Notes under the pieces: generated by a model
The model's database searches: none
Told to the model about the DNA's origin: nothing
The model's input: the letters and a program-made list of their open reading frames with translations, nothing else
Assembly: GCA_041500225.1 (NCBI GenBank)
Contig: JBGQLV010000040.1
Coordinates: 1-25,234 of the forward strand
Reading direction: 5' to 3'
Length of the DNA: 25,234 bases
Source: 0-14-3-00-41-53 sp041500225
GTDB taxonomy: Bacteria; Nitrospirota; Thermodesulfovibrionia; Thermodesulfovibrionales; SM23-35
Program-made: the position numbers and the translations under genes
Shown: piece after piece, positions 15,424 to 22,282 of the stretch
Layout of the letters: every line of letters begins with the position of its first letter
Numbering within the stretch: position 1 is the stretch's first letter

Positions 15424-17994
15424 ATGAAAAGTCATTTTAAATTATTTATAATAATCAGCCTTTGTCTCTGTTTCATTTTCTCGTTAATCTCAGAAGGAAA
15501 AGCAGACATTTTTTATGACATCTACGCAACTCCTCCTACATTCAACCCTAATGCTATGCCGATGCCAGAAACTACCACTATTTCAGCTGGTCTGTGGGCT
15601 GATACCTCGCGTACAGAAGCTTTATGCTGGCTGAAGGTCTATGATATTAATCATGCTTTAGTAAACACGCTTACATACCCTGTAGACTCTCTCACTCCAA
15701 ATATAACTGCATATAAAGAATATTATGTACCATGGAATGGCAAAAATACTTCAGGTATTACTGTAAGTAACGGCATTTATCCATATCATATTGATGCCGT
15801 ATCATGGGTGGAAACTTTTACTACAGATTATGGAACAAATTATCCCTATGACGTTGCTGCTTACATTTATTATTGGGCAGAGGCTGATTGGACATATGAG
15901 ATAGCATTGGTAAGTGATACAGGCAAAAGAATCATGCTAACTGGTGATTGTCAGGGTCTTGGCGACGGTCATTGGTGGAATATAACGCCGACGGGATTTA
16001 CAGGTCCTGCATATGGGATTACTGCTGCAAGTGGTAATGGTAAATTTTATGTTTTAGACAGTGGTAGCAAAAAGCTATTTTATATAACGAGTGATCTGCT
16101 TGATGTAGCGATGGTTACTTGCGGGCAGATGGGTACAATAATAAATTGGGCAAGTTATTCATTGTGGTCAGGTGCTATCACACCATCTGATTTAGCCTGT
16201 AGTTCTGACGGAACTATTTTCTATGCGGTGGATAAAGGGACAAATAAGGTTTATAAATCCATAGACTCAGGAGCCAATTGGAATCAGTGTGCTGCTCAGC
16301 CGGGACTTGCAGCCTCACCCTCACTTACAGGTGTTGCTGTTGATCCTAATAATAGCAATATTGTCTTGGTAGCGGACGGGGCAAACGGAGATATTTATAA
16401 ATCTGATAACGGTTGCGCTGGTTTTACCAGAATTTATGACGGTACCGCACAACAGGCCTATCAGGTATCTTTTGATAACGATGGTTATTTTTGGTTGAGC
16501 AATGTGGCTAATAAACGTGTTTCTGAGGTTAATCCCATCAACACTTTGGAGGTTTTAAGGATAGGCACCGGTGCGGGTGACCAAAGATATAAATTTAATG
16601 CTACTGACGGCGCAGGCACCGGCATAGCTTTAGGTTTGTTTGCAAACTATAGCCCCTGGCTAGATAATAAGTATTTATATGTGGCTGACTATTATAATAA
16701 AAAGGTTAAAAAATACGTATATGACAACTATGGGTCGGATCCACCTGTTGGTACTAATATTGTAGTATCAGCAAGTAGCGACACAACTCCGCCTTCTGCC
16801 ATAACTGATTTGTCAATTGAGCCAGAAGACCCTTTGGGTTGGTGGTACGTGATTGGCTCAGATTATGTGATGCTGCAATGGACATCACCTGGCAATGATG
16901 ATAATGCTCCTGCTACAAGGGCGAGGGCTTATGATCTCAGATATTCAAAAAATCCAATTACCACAGGTAATTTCAATTCTGCCAACCGAGCTATAGTTGA
17001 GTACACATCCCATGCTACAAATAACACATCAGGTAAAACAACTTTTGAAGTTCAAGAGAATATTTCTCAGAATACTCAATCTTCCGGATACATTTCGGTG
17101 ATTGATTATACAGATCGTTCGGTGCAAGAATACGAATATGCCTCCTGGTCCGGAAAGATATTTTATCTGGATACCGGCCCCCCCGCCGTAACACTTGATA
17201 GAACCTATGATGGTAATGATAAAGTTTCATTGCATTTTCCTTATGTACAGGGAAATCCATATGATGGTTTCCAAGTCACTGGATTAGAGTCAAATACCAT
17301 ATATTATTTTGCCATAAAATCTTCGGATGAAAAGAATAATACGTCTGGACTCTCTAATACCCCCGTGAGCGGAAAGACAGGTCTTCTTTTAGAATGGAAT
17401 ATGGTCTCATGTCCTTTAGATCCTATACCTAATAATAGCTCACTTTCAGTATTCGGGGACGATGCCGGTTTAGACTGGATGTTTAAATGGATTTCTACAT
17501 GGACAGGCCCTACTGACACAAATTGTGCAACAGCGTGCCAAACAGTTGGTGCTTCTTGCCCCCACTCCCCACCACCACAGTGCTACTGTAGCCCTGATTG
17601 TGATGGTAGTTGGGTACAGGTATCAACCATTGTTCCTGCAGAAGGCATTCTCCTTTATTCAACCAAAAACTATGACCCTACAGATGCAACAGGTGCAGAC
17701 ATTATTGATTTTTCATCTACGGTTTCTCTAATTACTGGCTGGAATATGGTCGGGAATCCTTACGGGGCAAATGTAAGCTTAATTAACTGTAATGTTTACA
17801 ATCCTGGAGCACCTGAACCGAAAACAAGAACATATGAACAAGCTGTGACCGCTGGCTGGATAGAAAATGGTGTTTACATTTGGAACGGGATTACCTATAT
17901 TGATTATCCATGGGACTCTGCCGAGTTAGAGCTATGGAAAGGTTACTGGGTAAAGGCCTACTATAATTTAGATTTGATAATTAATAAACCTTAG
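15424..17994 (+). CDS. large secreted FlgD-Ig / Asp-box / NHL / fn3 protein, copy 1
   Basis: 856 residues from ATG 15424, chosen for GGAGAAGGAG upstream and for alignment with the paralogue at 22283. Parts in order: a signal peptide (LCLCFIFSLISEGKA); a FlgD-type Ig domain to about residue 125 (W-NGKNTSG..V.NGIYPY.IDA); a beta-propeller-like region with one clear Asp-box (SIDSGANW) and NHL-like blades (GNGKFYVLDSGSKKLF, SFDNDGYFWLSNVANKRV, YLYVADYYNKKVKKY); an fn3-like module (TPPSAITDLSIEP ... VMLQWTSPGND); and a C-terminal module GWNMVGNPYG ... YIWNGI ... WKGYWVKA. A Cys-rich loop (nine Cys within about 35 residues) lies before the last module. These are binding and scaffold domains without catalytic residues. 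It is likely periplasmic or surface-exposed and co-functional with the flanking cytochromes. Confidence 0.85.
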   Translation: MKSHFKLFIIISLCLCFIFSLISEGKADIFYDIYATPPTFNPNAMPMPETTTISAGLWADTSRTEALCWLKVYDINHALVNTLTYPVDSLTPNITAYKEYYVPWNGKNTSGITVSNGIYPYHIDAVSWVETFTTDYGTNYPYDVAAYIYYWAEADWTYEIALVSDTGKRIMLTGDCQGLGDGHWWNITPTGFTGPAYGITAASGNGKFYVLDSGSKKLFYITSDLLDVAMVTCGQMGTIINWASYSLWSGAITPSDLACSSDGTIFYAVDKGTNKVYKSIDSGANWNQCAAQPGLAASPSLTGVAVDPNNSNIVLVADGANGDIYKSDNGCAGFTRIYDGTAQQAYQVSFDNDGYFWLSNVANKRVSEVNPINTLEVLRIGTGAGDQRYKFNATDGAGTGIALGLFANYSPWLDNKYLYVADYYNKKVKKYVYDNYGSDPPVGTNIVVSASSDTTPPSAITDLSIEPEDPLGWWYVIGSDYVMLQWTSPGNDDNAPATRARAYDLRYSKNPITTGNFNSANRAIVEYTSHATNNTSGKTTFEVQENISQNTQSSGYISVIDYTDRSVQEYEYASWSGKIFYLDTGPPAVTLDRTYDGNDKVSLHFPYVQGNPYDGFQVTGLESNTIYYFAIKSSDEKNNTSGLSNTPVSGKTGLLLEWNMVSCPLDPIPNNSSLSVFGDDAGLDWMFKWISTWTGPTDTNCATACQTVGASCPHSPPPQCYCSPDCDGSWVQVSTIVPAEGILLYSTKNYDPTDATGADIIDFSSTVSLITGWNMVGNPYGANVSLINCNVYNPGAPEPKTRTYEQAVTAGWIENGVYIWNGITYIDYPWDSAELELWKGYWVKAYYNLDLIINKP

Positions 17995-18012
17995 TCAAAA
18001 AGGAGAGCTGGT

Positions 18013-18801
18013 ATGCTTATAAAAATATATAAATTGCTTTTGGTTATCTTAATCTTAGGTATATTTTCTTTACCTGCTTATTCGAGTTCTGATTGGAACA
18101 TTACTCTAAGGGTTACAGGTGGAGGAGTGTATGATTATTGCATTGCTGGGGTAAGAGTTGGAGCTACTGACGGACATGACAATGCCTTTGATGTTCCGTC
18201 ACCTCCGGGTAGCCTTCTCAGCAGTTATATCAATACATATTTTCCTCATGCAGAATGGGGTAACATGTATAGTAAAATGCGGCGAGATATTAAAGCACCC
18301 GATTTACCCAAAGAGTGGACTTTTGTGGTGGATTCTAACATATCCGGAGAATTGACCATTCAATGGCCTGATCTAAATAATGCAATACCTGATAAAGATG
18401 CTGTACTTATTGATATAGATGGCGGCGGAGGGGTGATTGATATGAATACCTCATCCTCATTTGTTTTTGTAAATAATAGTACGCCGAGAAGATTTCTTGT
18501 CAGGATTTCAGAGGCACTCCCAGCGCCTGAGCCGCCACAAAGCCTGAATGGGAAATTGAGCAAAGCCGGGGTAGTATTGTCCTGGAAGAGAAATCGTGAG
18601 CGTGATCTTGCAGGCTATAATGTTTACAGAAGTACTATCCCCGGGAGCGGTTACCAGAGGATAAACTCTTCGTTAATCTCAGTACCTAAATACATAGATA
18701 AAGAAATAGTAAAAGGTAACACCTATTATGTAGTTACTGCTGTCAACACCGCAGGTGGAGAAAGTGGATATTCAAATCAGGTTGGAGTTATTGTAAAATA
18801 G
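18013..18801 (+). CDS. secreted small fibronectin type III protein, copy 1
   Basis: 262 residues. The signal peptide (KLLLVILILGIFSLPAYSSS) is followed by an unrecognised beta-rich domain of about 130 residues (LRVTGGGVYDYCIAGVRVGATDG ... FVFVNNSTPRRFLVRI), then a C-terminal fn3 domain (about residues 170-262; LSWKRNRERDLAGYNVYRS ... YYVVTAVNTAGGESGYSN). It begins 18 nt after the propeller gene with AAAAAGGAGAG upstream, so it is in the same operon. The N-terminal domain may be specific to this locus. The likely role is a structural or adhesive partner of the propeller or cytochrome proteins; this is inference. Confidence 0.85.
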   Translation: MLIKIYKLLLVILILGIFSLPAYSSSDWNITLRVTGGGVYDYCIAGVRVGATDGHDNAFDVPSPPGSLLSSYINTYFPHAEWGNMYSKMRRDIKAPDLPKEWTFVVDSNISGELTIQWPDLNNAIPDKDAVLIDIDGGGGVIDMNTSSSFVFVNNSTPRRFLVRISEALPAPEPPQSLNGKLSKAGVVLSWKRNRERDLAGYNVYRSTIPGSGYQRINSSLISVPKYIDKEIVKGNTYYVVTAVNTAGGESGYSNQVGVIVK

Positions 18802-18827
18802 ATAAGATTATAAAGGTAGGGTGAGAT

Positions 18828-20195
18828 ATTATTAGAAGGATATCCTTTTTTTTTAGATGGTTTAAGTTCAGATGTATTAAGCTCCTTTTCTGTACATTAG
18901 TATTATTTTTTCTTTTTAGTGTTATTAATAACAATGTATTTACCCAACCACCGCCGCCAGCCCCTCCAGTAACATATACCGGTTCAGCTCATGGAAATAG
19001 CACTTATGGGGTTTTCCGTAATCAAACGAAACCTGATTTTATCAAGTTTGGTTACGCAAGAGGAAACTGTGTCCATTGCCATGAGCAGCATACAAGCATT
19101 GGGGGAGTAGAGCCTGATCCTACTTCTGCCTTAGGCTATGGTTCCATATACGAACTCTTTTATGATTTATTTGTGAGTCAAAGTGATGCTTTTTGCTTTG
19201 GTTGTCACAAGCTTACCGGACCAGTATCGCAAGTCTTGCCCTACCAGTATAATTACAGCCGTATAGCCGGAGGTGATAATAACACTTCTCCAAATAATAT
19301 ATATGACGCCTTTCAGTTAACGGGTTCAACACACGGTTTGGCTGCAATTCAGACCGTCCTTACAAATAAAGGTAGTACATGGAAATTTAACAGCACGGCA
19401 GCAAACAATAACCCCTGTTCCGGTTGTCATAATCCACACCTTGCGAAAAGGGATCCACATGGTTCAGGGACTCCTATAAGGACTGACGCAAATGGAAACT
19501 TGATAACAAGTTCTGTGTCTCGGCCAAGCCTGCATAATAATAGAGACAGTAAAGCATGGAGTATTTGGGGAGATGGAACTGGTGAAAGGATGAAAGATTA
19601 TGCAGTTTCTGTAGTTGCAACATATTGTGCCCCCTACCGATTCGGTTCAACTACAACACGTGAACCAGACGGTTGCTCCGCGACCTCCCCAACAGACTGT
19701 ACATCCGCTTGTGCGAATGGATCAGGACTGTTCGATACTGTAAATTTTTGCCAGGATTGTCATGTGCAGAGTGTTGGTGGAAGACAGGCTATTAATTGGA
19801 CTGCCACTGGCGATATACATGGAGTAGCTTCTCAAGTCTGCTGTAACTATGGAGATAAGAAAGCCCCTTATCCTGCTGACCCTTCCCCTCCTACGCCTTA
19901 TCCTAATTATGTTCTCAGTTGCTTGGACTGCCATGAACCACACGGTTCTCCAAATGAATTTCTTCTACGTCAGGAGGTAAATGGTACAAATAATGGGCTT
20001 GTCTTTGGTACCAACAAACAATGGTGGAATTTCTGCAGTGCTTGCCATACAATTAATACTGGCGGTGTTTATTATTACCATTTTTCTGTGACATCTAGTA
20101 GCAATACCTGCTGGACTTGCCATACACATAACAAGTTTTTAGGGGGGTGTGATTTGGCAGGGGGTCAATGTGGTGGTCATGTAAAAACTTTCTAA
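18828..20195 (+). CDS. secreted seven-heme c-type cytochrome, second type, non-canonical start
   Basis: The open frame runs from just after a TGA at 18822 to 20195 with no in-frame ATG, GTG or TTG before GTG 19173. Starting at 19173 would remove the signal peptide (CIKLLFCTLVLFFLFSVI) and the first heme. An ATT start at 18828 or 18831, behind AAAGGTAGGGTGAG, is therefore most likely. With ATT 18828 it has 455 residues and seven CXXCH sites: CVHCH 81, CFGCH 123, CSGCH 197, CQDCH 308, CLDCH 365, CSACH 403 and CWTCH 428. Several have the 'CH.PHGS' form of doubled-CXXCH cytochromes. A Cys-rich stretch (CSATSPTDCTSAC) sits between hemes three and four. A Pro-rich linker (QPPPPAPP) follows the signal peptide. 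It lies 26 nt after the fn3 gene, so it is in the same operon. There is no counterpart in unit 2 within the window. Confidence 0.8.
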   Translation: MIRRISFFFRWFKFRCIKLLFCTLVLFFLFSVINNNVFTQPPPPAPPVTYTGSAHGNSTYGVFRNQTKPDFIKFGYARGNCVHCHEQHTSIGGVEPDPTSALGYGSIYELFYDLFVSQSDAFCFGCHKLTGPVSQVLPYQYNYSRIAGGDNNTSPNNIYDAFQLTGSTHGLAAIQTVLTNKGSTWKFNSTAANNNPCSGCHNPHLAKRDPHGSGTPIRTDANGNLITSSVSRPSLHNNRDSKAWSIWGDGTGERMKDYAVSVVATYCAPYRFGSTTTREPDGCSATSPTDCTSACANGSGLFDTVNFCQDCHVQSVGGRQAINWTATGDIHGVASQVCCNYGDKKAPYPADPSPPTPYPNYVLSCLDCHEPHGSPNEFLLRQEVNGTNNGLVFGTNKQWWNFCSACHTINTGGVYYYHFSVTSSSNTCWTCHTHNKFLGGCDLAGGQCGGHVKTF

Positions 20196-20400
20196 AAGTG
20201 ATCAGTAACTGATGGTCAGGTCTACAAAAAAAAGGGTCAGGTCTCCACATTTCACAGATTAGTTCAGATTTGATACTTTTTCCTAAACTGTAAGCAAGAA
20301 AATATCTAAATATAGCATGCCTTTAAAACAGAAAAACTTATGTGCGCTTCTTGATTATCTTGAACAAATAAAGACTTATGTATTATTTTTCATAACAAGA

Positions 20401-20538
20401 GTGGCGAGACTTATGTTTAATGGAATACCTTACCACATTATCAGCAAGGGAAATAATCGTCAACGGATTTTTAATGATGACGATTATTTCAATAAATATC
20501 TCTATACTAAAGCAGTAAAAGACAAAACATTCCTTTAG
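20401..20538 (+). pseudogene. REP-associated (Y1/IS200-like) transposase remnant
   Basis: The fragment VARLMFNGIPYHIISKGNNRQRIFNDDDYF matches the start of REP-associated tyrosine transposases ('MARP.R....G..YHV..RGNNRQ.IF.D'). It stops after 46 codons, before the catalytic Tyr and most of the domain. Upstream (20212-20250) are two GGTCAGGTCT motifs of the kind found beside such genes. The rest of the 556-nt gap 20196-20751 holds no gene, only AT-rich sequence and the promoter at 20714. Confidence 0.75.
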
Positions 20539-20713
20539 AATTTATCACTAAGTTTTAATGAACAATTAATAATATTCCTTCATGTCTGCTACCAATTAAG
20601 CATGTAAATTGTTTATAATTAATAGGGAAGATAGATTATGGATACTCATACAGTCAACGGTCATCTGTCACGAGATCATTAAAATTACGACTATTGACTA
20701 ATGGGCGGGTAAA

Positions 20714-20729
20714 TGGCATAGCTATTGCT
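20714..20729 (+). promoter_or_regulatory. sigma-54-type (-24/-12) promoter, cytochrome copy 2
   Basis: TGGCA-N6-TTGCT, the same spacing and near-identical context (TGGCATA..TATTGCTTA) as at 13974. The GTG start of the cytochrome lies 23 nt downstream, with AAAGAGG at 20738-20744. Confidence 0.75.
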
Positions 20730-20751
20730 TAAAAATTAAAGAGGCTATTTT

Positions 20752-22131
20752 GTGCTGAACAAAGGGAAACGTCAAACGGTCAAGGCCACGATGCCTGTAT
20801 TGAGAATCGTTAAGCGGTTAAGGTTACGAAACCCGTTTCGTCTATCGGTTACGTCTTTCGGCTTTTTTCCGTTACCGTTGGACGTATCCGATACGGGCCT
20901 CGTGACCGTAGCCGTTAGCCGTAAAAGCGGGATTCGATACCGTGACCGGTTACCACTATATGCTCAATGCTCAAATCCCCCCAACCTCCCTTTGATAAAG
21001 GGGGGCGAGGGGGGATTATTATTCTATTTTTTTTGCTTTTTGCTTTTTGCTCTATGCTCTGTGCTCTATGCTTCGTCTTCAGAGGCGAAGGTTAGAGGTC
21101 TTGAATGCGACAACTGCCATACCATGCACAACAGTCAGAATGGGCTGCCTATGGCTAATGATAGGGGTTTATATGGTACACCCCCATACGGGATGCTTCT
21201 GAGAGATACCTGTGTAGGCTGCCATATGGCAACAAATGGAGACACATGGAAAGACCCTTACACAGGTGCCCCTATAGTGTTTAATACATCTGCCCCCAAT
21301 TATGGTGCATCCGCAGGAACAGGACCCAAACAGGGCCTGGCTGGCGGCAATTTTTATTGGGTAGCAGATGGGGGTGAAAACAATGATGCAAAAGGACATA
21401 ACGTTTGGGGGATATCAGGGCAAGATACTACACTTACTAATGCCCCGGGAAGAGGAGCTGAAGGTTGTGGTTCAAATGTTTGCCATCAATCCCTTGCCCT
21501 TAACCCGGCAACTACTGACCCAGTTTCTGGTAATATTCGAAGAAATGGGTGTGAGGGTTGCCATGTTTTTGCAAAGCATCACAAAGATGACGGAGGTTAC
21601 CGATTTCTATATCACAAATGGTCTCCAGATGATGTATCGAAGGCTGTGAGGGGGCAAGAGGACTCAGAGTGGGAACGGAATCCAACCTCTACTACCCATA
21701 ATACATACATCGGTGCGAACAATCCTTCAGAGGGCAAAGACATGTTAAATAGTGGAGGGGGCAATATATCATCCTTTTGCTATGGCTGTCACACAACTTT
21801 TCATATGCCGAACTCATCAGGAATAGGGTCCAGTGAGCCATGGCTCAGGCATCCAAGTGATGTTGTTCTACAGGTCAATACACCAAGCCCCACGTTAGGC
21901 GAATATGCCGCATATACAACTTATGACCCCATTGCCCCAGTAGGCAGGCCAGAGGGGAACTTCCCAGCAGATCCAAGTCAGGTGCGGCCAGGCACTGACA
22001 GAGTTATCTGTGTATCCTGCCACCGTGCCCATGGCTCGCCATACTTTAAGATGATGAGATGGGATTATAGGGGCTGGCCAGGAAATGCTCAGTCAAGTGG
22101 GTGTGGGATATGTCATTCGAAGAAGAAGTAA
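20752..22131 (+). CDS. secreted seven-heme c-type cytochrome, copy 2, with repeat-derived N-terminal extension
   Basis: 459 residues from GTG 20752, which has a good AAAGAGG site 7 nt upstream and matches GTG 14014 of copy 1. About 90 residues (basic and unusual) precede the hydrophobic segment LLFYFFCFLLFALCSVLYASSSEAK, so the N-terminus is far longer than a normal signal peptide; translation from further in is possible. Hemes: CDNCH 119-123, CVGCH 154-158, CGSNVCH 239-245 (CX4CH, non-standard), CEGCH 267-271, CYGCH 343-347, CVSCH 420-424 and CGICH 451-455. The order and surrounding residues match copy 1, and the third site is atypical in both but differs in spacing. It heads unit 2 of the duplicated locus and has its own sigma-54-type promoter. 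Same likely role as copy 1. Confidence 0.9.
   Translation: MLNKGKRQTVKATMPVLRIVKRLRLRNPFRLSVTSFGFFPLPLDVSDTGLVTVAVSRKSGIRYRDRLPLYAQCSNPPNLPLIKGGEGGLLFYFFCFLLFALCSVLYASSSEAKVRGLECDNCHTMHNSQNGLPMANDRGLYGTPPYGMLLRDTCVGCHMATNGDTWKDPYTGAPIVFNTSAPNYGASAGTGPKQGLAGGNFYWVADGGENNDAKGHNVWGISGQDTTLTNAPGRGAEGCGSNVCHQSLALNPATTDPVSGNIRRNGCEGCHVFAKHHKDDGGYRFLYHKWSPDDVSKAVRGQEDSEWERNPTSTTHNTYIGANNPSEGKDMLNSGGGNISSFCYGCHTTFHMPNSSGIGSSEPWLRHPSDVVLQVNTPSPTLGEYAAYTTYDPIAPVGRPEGNFPADPSQVRPGTDRVICVSCHRAHGSPYFKMMRWDYRGWPGNAQSSGCGICHSKKK
20797..21062 (+). repeat. repeat-derived block in the 5' coding region of cytochrome copy 2
   Basis: Three kinds of repeat follow one another. 20797-20960 is rich in CGTTA/CCGTTA/CGATACCG motifs in both orientations. 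20973-21017 is a palindrome of AAATCCCCCC...CCTCCCTTT against AAAGGGGGG...GGGGGGATT, read here as NPPNLPLIKGGEGG, a peptide typical of such repeats. Finally come TGCTTTT and TGCTCTA iterations that encode the hydrophobic segment. None of it is present in copy 1. Confidence 0.7.
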
Positions 22132-22158
22132 ATTGGTTACAAGGTTTGTTGACGAAAC

Positions 22159-22174
22159 TGGCATGAAGATTGCT
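22159..22174 (+). promoter_or_regulatory. sigma-54-type (-24/-12) promoter, propeller copy 2
   Basis: CTGGCAT-N5-TTGCTT, aligned with the promoter at 15289 together with the conserved leader after it. The ATG of propeller copy 2 is 109 nt downstream. Confidence 0.8.
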
Positions 22175-22219
22175 TCAAAATTATATAAGGTGTGTTATGT
22201 GTAGAAAAATTGGCAGAAG

Positions 22220-22263
22220 GCAAAGAGCTATTAGCAAGGGGTATGAAACTCTTAGCTCTTTGC
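22220..22263 (+). promoter_or_regulatory. leader hairpin before propeller copy 2
   Basis: GCAAAGAGCTA (22220-22230) and TAGCTCTTTGC (22253-22263) form a perfect 11-bp stem with a 22-nt loop, ending 6 nt before the AAAGGAGAG ribosome binding site. It is similar in place but not in sequence to the copy 1 hairpin. It could affect translation or mRNA stability. Confidence 0.5.
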
Positions 22264-22282
22264 TTTATAAAGGAGAGTCCAT

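Noticed and set aside
20317..20400. N-terminal extension of the REP-type transposase remnant
   Set aside because: The family likeness begins near 20401; the upstream part has no transposase features and no ribosome binding site.
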